Assembly (NCBI RefSeq): GCF_900107105.1
Contig: NZ_FNOT01000001.1
Coordinates: forward strand, 1 to 64,000
Reading direction: 5' to 3'
From: Geodermatophilus africanus
GTDB taxonomy: Bacteria > Actinomycetota > Actinomycetes > Mycobacteriales > Geodermatophilaceae
Length of the DNA: 64,000 bases
Shown here: positions 1 to 9,100 of the stretch, in pieces
Position numbering within the stretch: the stretch's first letter is position 1
How the letters are laid out: the number at the start of each line of letters is the position of its first letter
Program-made: the position numbers and the translations under genes
Notes under the pieces: generated by a model
The model's input: the letters and a program-made list of their open reading frames with translations, nothing else
Told to the model about the DNA's origin: nothing
The model's database searches: none

Positions 1-1
1 G

Positions 2-325
2 CTGCTGGTCACCGCCGGAGACAACCCCGACCGGCTGCGCTCCGAGCCGGCGTTCGCCGCGCTCTGCGGGGTCTCACCGATCCCGGCCTCCTCCGGGCGC
101 ACCCACCGCCACCGGCTCAACCGTGGTGGCGACCGACAAGCCAACGCCGCCATCTACCGCGTCGTGCTCTGCCGGATGCGCTGGGATGCCCGCACCCGCG
201 CCTACGTCCAGCGCCGCACCGAGGAAGGCCTGTCGAAGAAGGACATCATCCGCTGCCTGAAGCGACTCATCGCTCGAGAGCTCTACTACCTGCTCACCGC
301 ATCGCCACCGGCCCGAGCCTCTTGA
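2..325 (+). CDS. IS110-family transposase, 3' end (partial)
   Basis: The open frame enters from the left edge and gives the last 107 residues of an IS110/IS116/IS902-type transposase (Transposase_20 region). The stretch LCGVSPIPASSGRTHRHRLN followed by GGDRQANAAIYRVVLCRMRW is the conserved helical DNA-binding and catalytic-serine part of this family. The C-terminus has the usual KKDIIRCLKRLIARELYYLL tail. The N-terminal RuvC-like DEDD domain must lie outside the window, so I cannot say whether the element is intact. Seen: the conserved C-terminal block and the TGA at 323-325. Known of the family: these enzymes move DNA with a bridge RNA encoded at an element end. Confidence 0.85.
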   Translation: MLVTAGDNPDRLRSEPAFAALCGVSPIPASSGRTHRHRLNRGGDRQANAAIYRVVLCRMRWDARTRAYVQRRTEEGLSKKDIIRCLKRLIARELYYLLTASPPARAS

Positions 326-350
326 CGATCCATAGGAGCATCGGATCGAC
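326..350 (+). mobile_element. Probable right end of the IS110 element
   Basis: Directly after the transposase stop the sequence reads GATCCATAGGAGCATC, the kind of short tail seen after the stop codon of many actinobacterial IS110 elements. The exact border is inferred. No terminal inverted repeat is expected in this family, so only an empty site would fix the end. Confidence 0.4.
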
Positions 351-475
351 CTGGCCGACGCACGGCCAGGCACGCCGCCGGCAGGCCGGAACCGACAGTG
401 GTCGGACAGCGATCGCTCAGCCGGCCGCCACACGCTCCTGCCAGATACACCGTCATCAGCAGGAGGAAAACCGGC

Positions 476-706
476 GTGGCTCAGTTCTCCATCCAGGTTC
501 CGGACATGACGTGCCGGCACTGCGTCCGCAGCGTCTCCCAAGCGGTCTCCGATGTCACGGGGGTGCGCGAGGTCGTGGTCGACCTCGCCACCAAGGCAGT
601 GCACGTCCGAGGTGCCGTCGAGCCCGACGTGGTCTGCGCCGCCATCACCGCCGTCGGCTACGCCGCACACGTCATCGACTCCCAGACCACTCCCCCACAG
701 ACCTGA
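476..706 (+). CDS. Heavy-metal-associated (HMA) domain protein, CopZ-like
   Basis: A 76-residue protein made of a single HMA ferredoxin-like domain. The metal-binding loop MTCRHC (CxxC) lies near residues 11-16, followed by a VREVVVDLATKAVHV strand-turn-strand typical of copper chaperones. Start chosen at GTG 476 because AGGAGG lies 9-14 bases upstream; the longer upstream reading is Arg/Pro-rich and unlike the family. The following MFS exporter starts 13 bases downstream, so the two are probably co-transcribed. Role inferred: binding and delivery of Cu(I) or a similar soft metal in the cytoplasm. There is no adjacent P-type ATPase, so its partner is unknown. Confidence 0.85.
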   Translation: MAQFSIQVPDMTCRHCVRSVSQAVSDVTGVREVVVDLATKAVHVRGAVEPDVVCAAITAVGYAAHVIDSQTTPPQT

Positions 707-718
707 AGGAGACAGACG

Positions 719-2173
719 ATGTCGACGAATGTCGTCTCTCCCGAGTCCCCTCCCCGCAGTCGTCGCGGGTGGGCGCTGGCACTCATCGCCGCCGCCCAGT
801 TCATGGTGATCATGGACACCTCGATCATCGGGGTGGCCCTGCCCCGCATCCAGCAGGACATCGGCATCTCCCAGGAGAACCTGTCCTGGATCTTCAACGC
901 GTACGTCGTCGCGTTCGGCGGCCTGCTCCTGCTCGGCGGTCGACTCGCGGACCTGTTCGGAGCGCGTCGGGTCTTCAGCGCGGGCTGGCTGGTCCTCCTG
1001 GTCGGATCCGGAGTGGCAGGAGCGGCGGGCACCCTCCCCGTCGAGCTGATCGGCAGAGCCCTCCAGGGCGTGGGCGCCGCGCTGATCGCGCCCTCGGCTC
1101 TGAGCCTGCTGATGATGCTCTTCGGGTCCGATCCCCGGCAGCTGACCCGGGCGCTCGCTCTCTACGGGGCCGCGGCCCGGGCCGGCGGCACCGCCGGGGT
1201 GTTCCTCGGCGGGGTGATCACCGAGTACGCCTCCTGGCCGTGGGTCTTCTTCCTGAACGTCCCGATCGCCGTGGTGGCGCTGCTGGCCGTGCCCGCCCTC
1301 ATGCCCTCGAGTCCGACTGCTGCCCGGAGGTCCGTCGACCTTCTGGGTGCACTCACCGTCACGGCCGGGCTGACGGCCGGGGTCTTCGCCATCGTGCGCG
1401 CAGCGACGGTCGGCTGGGCCTCGACACAGGTATGGGGACCGCTCATCGGCGCGGTCCTCCTGCTGACCGCCTTCGTCGCCATCCAACGCTCGAGCCGGGA
1501 GCCGCTGGTCCGGCTGTCGATCTTCCGGACGCGGGACCTCGCTCCGGCCAACGTCGTCCAACTACTGCTGGGCGCCGCCTGGATCCCCATGTGGTTCTTC
1601 CTCAACCTCTACCTCCAGCAGGTCTTGGGCTACTCCGCATTTCCCAGCGGCCTCGCACTGCTCCCGATGACCCTGCTGATCATGATCGGGATGATCGCTC
1701 TGGCCCCGGCGGCGATCAACCGGTTCGGCGCCAAGGCGATGACCGTCGCCGGGCTGGTGCTCCTCACGGCCGGCATGGCGTTGCTGGCGGCGATCCGTCC
1801 CGACGGCACGTTCTGGATCGACGTCCTTCCCGGCTCCCTCGTCGCCGCGTTGGGCATGTCGCTGGCCTTCATCCCTTCGCTGGGCACAGCCATCTCCTCC
1901 GCCCCGCCGGAGCAGGGCGGTCTGGCGGCCGGCATCGTCAACACCAGCTACCAGGTCGGGTCCGCGCTCGGATTGGCCGTCACGACGGCCGTAGCGGCAG
2001 AACTCGGCGCCGATCGACCGGGCGATGTCTCCGCGCTGACCGAGGGCTTCTCCGCGGCGTTCATCGGTGCCGCCGTCGTCGCTGCTGCGGCCGCGGTAGC
2101 AGCTGCCGCGCTTGCCGGGCGGACACGGCGGGAGCCACCTTCGCCCGTCCCCGACGACCAGGGGCCGTCGTGA
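719..2173 (+). CDS. MFS drug exporter, DHA2 (EmrB/QacA) type
   Basis: A 484-residue integral membrane protein with about 14 hydrophobic segments, the usual size for the DHA2 drug:H+ antiporter group. The first helix carries MVIMDTSIIGVALPRIQQDI, the DHA2 motif-D1-like signature, and LGGRLADLFGARRVF is the motif-A loop between TM2 and TM3. ATG 719 follows a GGAG about ten bases upstream. Its stop overlaps the start of the WhiB gene (GTGA at 2170), indicating translational coupling. Role by family: proton-driven export of hydrophobic drugs or dyes; the substrate cannot be read from sequence. Confidence 0.9.
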   Translation: MSTNVVSPESPPRSRRGWALALIAAAQFMVIMDTSIIGVALPRIQQDIGISQENLSWIFNAYVVAFGGLLLLGGRLADLFGARRVFSAGWLVLLVGSGVAGAAGTLPVELIGRALQGVGAALIAPSALSLLMMLFGSDPRQLTRALALYGAAARAGGTAGVFLGGVITEYASWPWVFFLNVPIAVVALLAVPALMPSSPTAARRSVDLLGALTVTAGLTAGVFAIVRAATVGWASTQVWGPLIGAVLLLTAFVAIQRSSREPLVRLSIFRTRDLAPANVVQLLLGAAWIPMWFFLNLYLQQVLGYSAFPSGLALLPMTLLIMIGMIALAPAAINRFGAKAMTVAGLVLLTAGMALLAAIRPDGTFWIDVLPGSLVAALGMSLAFIPSLGTAISSAPPEQGGLAAGIVNTSYQVGSALGLAVTTAVAAELGADRPGDVSALTEGFSAAFIGAAVVAAAAAVAAAALAGRTRREPPSPVPDDQGPS

Positions 2174-2643
2174 CCACGACCCTCGCCCGGCGAGCGGAGC
2201 GGTCAGCAGCCCCTCGCGAGGGAGTCGGAACGGCTGCGGCAAGGTCAGCCGCCGGCACCTCGGTCCACGGCCTTCCCCCCGGGGGCGGCGCCGTGGACGA
2301 GAAGCTGCCCTGCCGCCGTGAGGCGCCGGATCTCTGGTTCTCCGACGCACCCGCGGAACTGGAACGCGCCCGGATCCTGTGCCGTCCCTGCCCGATCCTC
2401 CGGGCCTGCCTCGAGGGCGCGCTCCGCCGCGGAGAGCCCTGGGGGGTCTGGGGCGGGGAGATCCTCGAGCGCGGCGCCGTCATCGCTCGCAGGAGGCGGC
2501 GGGGTCGGCCCAGCAACGTCGACCGGCTGCGAGATGACCGATTGCGTGACGGTGCCGACGTGATTGCCGGCACGGGCCATCCGCCGGTCGATGTCCGCCG
2601 GTCCACCGTCCCATCGAACCGCCACGGCGAGAGACACCCATGA
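2170..2643 (+). CDS. WhiB-family regulator, WhiB7-like with AT-hook
   Basis: A 157-residue protein if started at GTG 2170, which overlaps the exporter stop. The WhiB core has four Fe-S cysteines at about C48, C71, C74 and C80 (spacing CxxCx5C for the last three), the turn GVWGGE at 92-97, and a basic tail with RRRRRGRPSN. A GVWGGE turn followed by an RGRP AT-hook is the WhiB7 arrangement, the regulator of intrinsic antibiotic resistance in actinobacteria. A later GTG near 2293 would remove the low-complexity N-terminus and leave the whole domain, so the start is uncertain. Inference: it controls the exporter operon and perhaps the APH-like gene downstream. The usual long attenuator leader of whiB7 is absent because the gene is internal to an operon. 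Confidence 0.8.
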   Translation: MTTTLARRAERSAAPREGVGTAAARSAAGTSVHGLPPGGGAVDEKLPCRREAPDLWFSDAPAELERARILCRPCPILRACLEGALRRGEPWGVWGGEILERGAVIARRRRRGRPSNVDRLRDDRLRDGADVIAGTGHPPVDVRRSTVPSNRHGERHP

Positions 2644-2995
2644 CTACTGCGACCAGGACCACGACCACCGACAAGACCGTCGTCCAGACCTGCATCGAGG
2701 GTTCAGGACCGGTGACCACGAGCAGGTCCAGTCCTTCGTGACCGACGACGTCACCTGGGATCCGACGCCCGGAGTCTTCCTGCTGACCGGGAAGACGGCC
2801 CTCGGGGCGGGCGATCCACGACGACGCGTTCGAAGGACATCCCAGCTGACGGCCGATCGGCTCGTCGAGGGAGTCGACGTCGTCGTCGCAGCAGGGAGCA
2901 CAGCTGGTGACGTGTCAGAGCGAGGAGCGGTGAGCGTGCCCCGGGCGACCTCGGCCGGGCCTGTCTTCGCACCCCCGGACGTTCCGCGGGCATGA
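2640..2995 (+). pseudogene. NTF2/SnoaL-like gene with several frameshifts
   Basis: ATG 2640 overlaps the WhiB stop and begins a protein typical of small NTF2-like (SnoaL) domains, but the reading frame changes at least twice. The start frame runs to TCIEG near 2700. FRTGDHEQVQSFVTDDVTWD and GVFLLTGKTALGA continue in the frame one base back. IHDDAFEGHP near 2812-2843 is in a third frame, and LTADRLVEGVDVVVAAGS returns to the second. No single frame gives a full domain. The last frame stops at 2995, overlapping the ATG of the APH-like gene, so the old coupling is still visible. Either this is a true decayed gene or the assembly has several indels here. Confidence 0.7.
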
Positions 2996-3783
2996 CGGAC
3001 ACAGCTGCCGAGCGCGCCGTGCGGGCTCGGCGGGCGCATGCCCCCGAACTCGTGGACCAGCCGCTCCACCGTCTCGGTCATGGGCTGGACAACGTCGCCT
3101 TCGGCTCCGCTGGCCTCGTTCTCCGCGTCGCGAACGGCCGCGACGTGCGGCGGGAGGCGGAGCTCCTGAAACTCCTGGCACCACGTCTGCCCATCCCGAT
3201 TCCCGTACCCGTCTTCGCCGACGAGGCGGCCGGCGTGCTCGGCTACCGGCCGCTGCCGGGGCGACCACTCCTCGGTCGGGCCCCCGCCCCAGGCACCGCC
3301 GCGCTGCTCGGCCGCTTTCTACGAGACCTGCACGCCGTCGACCCGGCAGCGGTCGACGACTTCCTGGAACGCGACGACGCCGACCCCGCGGAATGGCTGG
3401 ACGACCTGGAGGGGCCTGAGGCCTACCTGCGCGTCGTGCGATCGACGGTGCCGCCACGGTCGCCGCGGCGCGTCGTCGCGCACGCGGACCTCGGCGCCGA
3501 GCATCTGCTGGACGACGGCTCCGGCGTCACCGGGGTCATCGACTGGTCGGACGCTGCCGTCACGGACCCGGCCCTGGACTTCGCGCGGCTCTACCGTGAC
3601 TTCGGGCCGTCGTTCCTCGACGAGACCCTGCTGGCCTACGGCGGGCTGTCCGACGCCGCACCGCGCATCGAGTTCTTCGCGCGCTGCGCCGCCCTCGAGG
3701 ACCTCGCCTACGGACGACGAACCGGCCGCCGGGAGTACGCCGAGGCCGCGCAGCGCAGCTTCGCGTGGCTCTTCCCCCTCTGA
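2992..3783 (+). CDS. Aminoglycoside-phosphotransferase-like small-molecule kinase
   Basis: A 263-residue protein of the APH/choline-kinase fold. The N-lobe has GHGLDNVAF (nucleotide loop) and VLRVANG (the lysine position is Arg here). The catalytic loop is HADLGAEHLLDD, with Asp as base, and the metal-binding segment is GVIDWSDAAVTDPALDFARL. The ATG overlaps the upstream broken gene (ATGA), consistent with one operon with the exporter and WhiB. Phosphorylation of an aminoglycoside or another hydroxyl-bearing compound is inferred from fold only. The position beside a WhiB7-like regulator and an exporter fits a resistance role, but many members act on metabolites. Confidence 0.8.
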   Translation: MTDTAAERAVRARRAHAPELVDQPLHRLGHGLDNVAFGSAGLVLRVANGRDVRREAELLKLLAPRLPIPIPVPVFADEAAGVLGYRPLPGRPLLGRAPAPGTAALLGRFLRDLHAVDPAAVDDFLERDDADPAEWLDDLEGPEAYLRVVRSTVPPRSPRRVVAHADLGAEHLLDDGSGVTGVIDWSDAAVTDPALDFARLYRDFGPSFLDETLLAYGGLSDAAPRIEFFARCAALEDLAYGRRTGRREYAEAAQRSFAWLFPL

Positions 3784-3941
3784 TGGACGTCGATCGTCCG
3801 CCGACAGTGGACGGACAGCGGTCGAACAGCCGCCTCGCCCACCCTCGGACGCATGACATCGCGCAAGCCCGCGAACAGCACGGGAAGCGGGCAAGCAGGA
3901 CCCGGCCGGCCGCGCCGGGTTCCCGACTCGAGCTCCCGTCG

Positions 3942-4718
3942 ATGACCGTTCGGACACCGCCGAGCGCGCCGACCGGTCTGGGTGGGGCGGCGCCCACGCC
4001 GGACCCGCCGACGACCAGATCCTGGCGTCGGTTCGTGCCCTGGCAGGGATCGGCCACCCGCACCGACATGGCACTGATGGGCGCGATCCTCGGCGTGGTG
4101 GCGATGGGCCTGGTGCTGCGGCCCCTCAAGCCGTTTCTCCTCGCCTCGCATCCGGTGACCCTGGAGTTCCTCACCGGGGACCTGACGGCGATCGGTGCGG
4201 CCGCCGCCTTCGCGAGGATCGGTGAGGCCCCGCTGTGGCTCGTGGTCCTGGCCGGTACCGCCGGCATGGTGAAACTGGACTGGCTCACGTGGTGGACCGG
4301 ACGCCAGTGGGGTGCGGGCATCGTGCGGATGCTGACGACGAGCACGCGCGCGCAGCGGTTCGCCGGTCGGGCGACGCAGTTGCACCCCAACGTCCTCCGA
4401 GCCGCGGTGGTACTCGCGGTCCTGCCGGGCATCCCCAGCGCGGTGATCTACGCCATGGCCGGCTGGGCGAGGATGCGCCTGGCCACCTTCTTCCTCCTCG
4501 ACATCGCCGGTGCCCTGCTGATGACGGGGCTGGTTGCCGGCCTCGGATACGGATCGGGACAACGGGCCGTCGAAGTGGTCCTGCTCGTCGACAGGTTCGC
4601 GTCCGTGGTCAGCCTGACCTTGATTGCGGCGGCGGTCGTGATCCCGTGGGCGAGGCGGTGGCTCCGACGGGCCTTCGTGCGGAGAACTGAGCAGTCGCAG
4701 GTCCGGACGCCGCAGTGA
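3942..4718 (+). CDS. DedA/VTT-domain-like membrane protein
   Basis: A 258-residue protein with a Pro-rich cytoplasmic N-terminus and about five hydrophobic segments. The segment from LLASHPVTLEFLTGDLTAIG through GTAGMVKLDWLTWWTGRQWG resembles the re-entrant loop region of VTT (SNARE-associated, DedA) proteins, and LPGIPSAVIYAMAGWARM matches the second conserved loop. I took ATG 3942; a longer reading from GTG 3765 overlaps the kinase gene and adds only a low-complexity stretch. The stop overlaps the RidA start (GTGA at 4715). DedA proteins are proposed to scramble or transport lipids and to support membrane energetics; the role here is unknown. Confidence 0.7.
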   Translation: MTVRTPPSAPTGLGGAAPTPDPPTTRSWRRFVPWQGSATRTDMALMGAILGVVAMGLVLRPLKPFLLASHPVTLEFLTGDLTAIGAAAAFARIGEAPLWLVVLAGTAGMVKLDWLTWWTGRQWGAGIVRMLTTSTRAQRFAGRATQLHPNVLRAAVVLAVLPGIPSAVIYAMAGWARMRLATFFLLDIAGALLMTGLVAGLGYGSGQRAVEVVLLVDRFASVVSLTLIAAAVVIPWARRWLRRAFVRRTEQSQVRTPQ

Positions 4719-5107
4719 GGTACATCAACCCCCCAGAGCTGCACTCCAGCCCCGCCTTCAGTCAGGTCGTCCGCGTGCCGGCCGGTGCCGACAGGATCTA
4801 CGTCGGCGGCCAGAACGGCGTCGGCAGGGACGGCAGGGTGGTGGGCTCCGGCATGGCCGAGCAGAGCCGGCAGGCCTTGGCGAACCTGCGCACGTGCCTC
4901 GAGGCGGCAGGCGCCGCCGTGACGGATGTCGTGAAGTGGACGATCTTCTATGTGGAGGGCGCCGAGGTCCTCGCGGGCCCTTCGGCATTCGGCGAGTTCT
5001 GGCCGCGCGACGCCGCCCCGCCTGTGATCACGGTGGTCAAGGTGTCGGACCTCGGACCGCCCGGCGCGCTGCTCGAGATCGAGGCGGTAGCCGCAGTCCG
5101 CAGGTGA
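4715..5107 (+). CDS. RidA-family enamine/imine deaminase-like protein
   Basis: A 130-residue protein covering one complete YjgF/YER057c/UK114 domain. Landmarks are the N-terminal INPPEL, IYVGGQNGVGRDGRVVG, the AEQSRQALANLRTCLEAAGA helix, DVVKWTIFYVEG, and PPVITVVKVSDLGPPGALLEIEAVA at the end. The Arg that binds the carboxylate in canonical RidA is replaced here: the VKVSDLG region lacks the usual PAR motif. This suggests a non-deaminase RidA subgroup. The start GTG overlaps the stop of the VTT gene, so they are probably translated together. Confidence 0.85.
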   Translation: MRYINPPELHSSPAFSQVVRVPAGADRIYVGGQNGVGRDGRVVGSGMAEQSRQALANLRTCLEAAGAAVTDVVKWTIFYVEGAEVLAGPSAFGEFWPRDAAPPVITVVKVSDLGPPGALLEIEAVAAVRR

Positions 5108-5166
5108 TTCCAGCGCCAGGCATTCCGGAGCCAGGCGGACCGGCGAAGCGGAAAGAGGCACGACGC

Positions 5167-5705
5167 ATGCGGTACGTGGCGCTACTGCGAGGCATCAACG
5201 TAGGGGGCACGAACAAGGTGCCGATGGCGCGCCTGAAGGAAGTCTTCCAGGCTGTCGGCCACACCGACGTCCGCACCTACATCAACAGCGGCAACGTCAT
5301 GTTCGAGTCGCCGCGTCGGCACGCGGGTCCCCTCTCTCAGGACCTCGAGGCGGCGTTCGAGACCGAGTTCGGGTTCCCCGCCCGGGTGCTGGTGCTCCCT
5401 GGATCGACGATCGAGCAGATCGCCGCCGCACTGCCCGGCGACTGGGCCCGTGACGAACGATCATCGTGCAACGTCCTGTACCTGTTGCCCGAGCGGGCGT
5501 CTCCGGCAGCGCTGGAGGAGTTCCGCTTCGATCCCGAGTACGAAGAGGCCTGCTATTGCGATGGGCGATTCTGTCGCGCGTTGATCGGGCCCACATCGGT
5601 CGCAGCGCGGTGCACAAGCTGATCGGCACCGACCTCTACTCGCACGTGACCATCCGAAACTGCAACACCGCCCGCAAGCTCGCCGCGATGGTCCACGCCG
5701 TCTGA
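5167..5705 (+). pseudogene. DUF1697 protein gene with one frameshift
   Basis: The ATG at 5167 opens MRYVALLRGINVGGTNKVPM, the invariant N-terminus of DUF1697 proteins, and the frame is collinear with the family until EEACYCDG near 5565. The last third (ILSRVDRAHIGRSAVHKLIG, then DLYSHVTIRNCNTARKLAAM) continues in the next frame, as if one G were missing in the GATGGGCGATT run at 5561-5571. In the start frame the protein would instead end at 5622 with an unrelated tail. A single-base error or a real inactivating indel are both possible. The function of the family is unknown. Confidence 0.8.
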
Positions 5706-6179
5706 ATCGCGGCGCGGGGGGCGGGCGAGCCATGAGCCCACCACCCATCCGGCCCTGATGCTGCACGGCCTGAGCCGGCGGCGCCGTCTGCGGTGAAGCG
5801 GTCGGCGGACGCGAGCGCCGCCCGTCACTCGCCAACCCGGCGGGCCAGGCACAGGGCACCCTGTCCCGCCTGGTTGGCTCCGGCCACGTGCACCTCCCCG
5901 GCCAGCGCCGGGCCTCGTGGGCCGGCGGCGCCGTCGATGACTCCCCGCAGGAGCGTCCCTGTCATGCCCGGTCACCGGGCTGCCGCCGTACGCCTTGCGC
6001 GTCGACACCCGCGCCGCTCACACCGACCGACGTGTGCGTATGTAGCGTGTCGCCCTCGGACACCACGTCTCGCAGGCACGTCTGCGGTGATCACCTCCGC
6101 CAGCTTCCCCGACGTAGCTGCTCCAGCAGGGGTCCGTCGACCAGGTATGACGGTGCACCGTCTCGTCGGCGAGACCAGC
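5706..6179. other. Intergenic stretch without a recognisable gene
   Basis: Convergent interval between the DUF1697 remnant and the end of the glutamate dehydrogenase gene. Open frames here are Arg/Pro/Ala-rich and match nothing I recognise. It holds one copy of the recurring intergenic motif at 6031-6067. No clear terminator hairpin was found. Confidence 0.5.
6031..6067 (+). repeat. Recurring intergenic motif, copy 1
   Basis: Reads CGTGTGCGTATGTAGCGTGT followed by CGCCCTCGGACACCACG. The GTGTC and GGACAC ends face each other around a short C/T-rich centre. Related copies occur near 11.5, 14.1, 23.3, 26.4, 44.55 and 44.87 kb. This is the only copy without a mobile-element or toxin remnant nearby. 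Confidence 0.5.
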
Positions 6180-9100
6180 TCAGCCCTCAACCACCCCGGA
6201 CCGACGCGATACCAACCCGCGAACCTCGCGCAGCGCCACCGAGAGCGTCGCCAGGTCCGCGCGGTCGTCGGCAGCGACGTCACGGAGGACGGCGAGACAC
6301 CGGTCGACTGCCGGCTGGTTGTGGTCGAAGCACCGCCGGACCAGCTCGGCGCTGTCCTGCCGTGCGGCACTCCCCCGCAGCACCTCGGCGGTCAGCGATG
6401 CACGGACGGCGTAGAGGTCGTCGCGGAGCGCGGCACGCGCCAGTGCTTGCCATCGGTCGTCCCGGGGCAGCCGCAGGATGCGCTCACGCAGCCAGTTCAG
6501 CTGCAGGTGCTGACCCAGAGCGAAGTAGACGGCGGCCACCTGCTCCCGTTCGCGACCGGTTGCGCGGGCCACGTCGATGACGTCCAGCGCGGAGAAGAGC
6601 GCCGGCAGCGCGGCCATCCGTCTGGCGAGGGCTTCCGGGACTCCGTCAGCGGTGAAGCGCTCGACCGCGGCCCCGAACTCCTCGTCGGCTTCCTCCGAGC
6701 CGGCGAGCAGCTGCGGTATCTCGTCGGCCAGCAGCGGGACGGCCGGCGCGAAGTGCTCCACGGTGCTGCCGATGTCCAGCGGCTGACGACGGTTCCGGAG
6801 CAGCCAGCGACTCGCGCGTTCGGCCAGCGTCCGAACCTCGAGCAGAAGCCGAATCCGGGTCTCCGTCGAGACGTCGGCCAGTGACTCGATTTCGGCCTGC
6901 AGCTCCGCCAACCCGAAGATCTTCCAGCTGGCGACGTGCGCGCGGGCGACGTGCGGGACGGGGAGGCCGACCTCCTCGGCCAGGCGGAACGCGAACGTGC
7001 TGCCGGCGCGGTTGACTATCGCGTTCGTCACGCAGGTCGCGATGATCTCGCGTCGAAGCGGGTGATCCGGCAGCCGGTCGGCGTACCGGTGCCGGACGGC
7101 GGTCGGGAAGTAGTTGGCCAGCTCGGCGGACAGGAATGCATCGTCCGGAAGGTCCGAGGCGAGCAGCTCGTCGTAGATCCAGATCTTCGAGTAGGCCATC
7201 AGGACGGCGAACTCGGGCATGACCAGACCACGCCCGGTAGCGGCGCGCTCGGCCAGCTCGTCGTCCGTCGGCAGGAACTCGAGCGTCCGGTTGAGCCGGC
7301 CCCACCGCTCGAGCGCCCCCAGGTATCGCACGTGCACCTCGAGCATGGCGCGCGCCTGCGCTCGCGCGTTGTACAGCGCGCGGGTCTGCGCGCGGTTGTC
7401 CCGGAGCACCAGCTCCGCCACCTCGTCGGTCATCTCCACCAGGAGGGCGTCCCGCTGCTTGCCCGTGAGGTCGCCGTCGGCGACCACACGGTCGAGCAGG
7501 ATCTTGATGTTGACCTCGTGGTCGGAGCAGTCCACGCCACCGGAGTTGTCGATGGCGTCGGTGTTGATCCGCCCGCCATTGAGCGCGAACTCGACCCGAC
7601 CGCGCTGCGTGAAGCCGAGGTTGCCGCCCTCGCCGACGACGCGGCAGCGCAGCTGGCCGGCGTCGATGCGCACCTGGTCGTTGCGCTTGTCCCCCACCTC
7701 GGCATGGGTCTCCGTCGAGGCCTTGACGTAGGTTCCGACACCGCCGTTCCACAACAGATCGACCGGCGCTCTGAGGATGACGCGGATCAGCTCGTCCGGG
7801 GTGAGGACCTCCTCCGCGACGTCCAGCCGAGACCGGACCTCCGGTGAGATCAGGACCGTTTTCGCCGTTCGTGCGAAGACACCGCCCCCGGCCGAGATCA
7901 GCGAGGCGTCGTAGTCGGCCCAGCTGGAACCGGCGAGGGCGAACAGCCGGGCGCGCTCCGCGAAGCTGGCCGCCGGGTCCGGATCGGGGTCGAGGAAGAC
8001 ATGCCGGTGGTCGAAGGCCGCTACCAGGCGGATGTGCCGGGACAGCAGCATCCCGTTGCCGAAGACGTCTCCAGACATGTCCCCGATCCCGGCGACCGTG
8101 ACGTCGTCGTTCTGCACGTCGACGCCGAGGTCGCGGAAGTGGCGCTGGACGGAGATCCAGGCTCCGCGCGCCGTGATGCCCATCGCCTTGTGGTCGTAGC
8201 CGGAAGAGCCACCCGACGCGAAGGCGTCGCCCAGCCAGAATCCGTACTCCTGGGAGACGGCGTTGGCGATGTCGGAGAAGGTCGCGGTGCCCTTGTCCGC
8301 CGCCACGACGAGATACGCGTCGTCCTCGTCGTGGCGCACCACGAGCGGGGGCGGGACGACCTCGCCGGCCACCAGGTTGTCCGTCACGTCGAGCAGACCA
8401 CGGATGAACGCCGAATAGCAGGCGACGACCTCGGCCTGCAGCGCGTCCCGGTCGGTGGGCGGCTCCTTGACCACGAAGCCACCCTTGGCGCCGACCGGCA
8501 CGATGACGGCGTTCTTCACCGTCTGCGCCTTCATCAGTCCGAGCACCTCCGTCCGGAAGTCCTCCGGCCGGTCGGACCAGCGCAGGCCGCCGCGGGCGAC
8601 CCGCCCGCCGCGCAGATGGACACCCTCGACACGGGGCGAGTAGACGAAGATCTCGAACAACGGCCGCGGGAGGGGCAGGTCGGGAATCTGCGCCGAAGAG
8701 AGCTTGATCGCGAGCCATGGCTTGGCCTCGCCGTCCGCCCCGACCTGGAAGTAGTTGGTCCGCAGCGTCGCCTCCACGATCCGCAGCAGGGTGCGCAGGA
8801 CCCGGTCCTCGTTGAGGCTCGTGACGGCGTTGAGCCCGCCCTCGAAATCGTGGACGAGGTGCTTGGCGTCCAGATCCCGGTCCACGGCGTGATCGGGATC
8901 CAGCCGGACCTGGAAGAGCTCGAACAGCCGGCGGGCCAGCCCCGGATTGTTGGCGAGGGTCGCCACGGTGTAGTCCAGTGCGAAGGTGGCACGGACCTGC
9001 CTGAGGTACTTCGCGTAGGCCCGCACGACGGCCACCTCTCGCCCCCGCAGCCCGGCGCGGAGAACCAGCCGGTTGAGCCCGTCGTTCTCCAGATCGCCGC

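Noticed and set aside
74-1561. A 495-codon minus-strand frame opposite the exporter
   Set aside because: Antisense shadow of the MFS and IS110 genes; Asp/Gly/Arg-rich without any motif.
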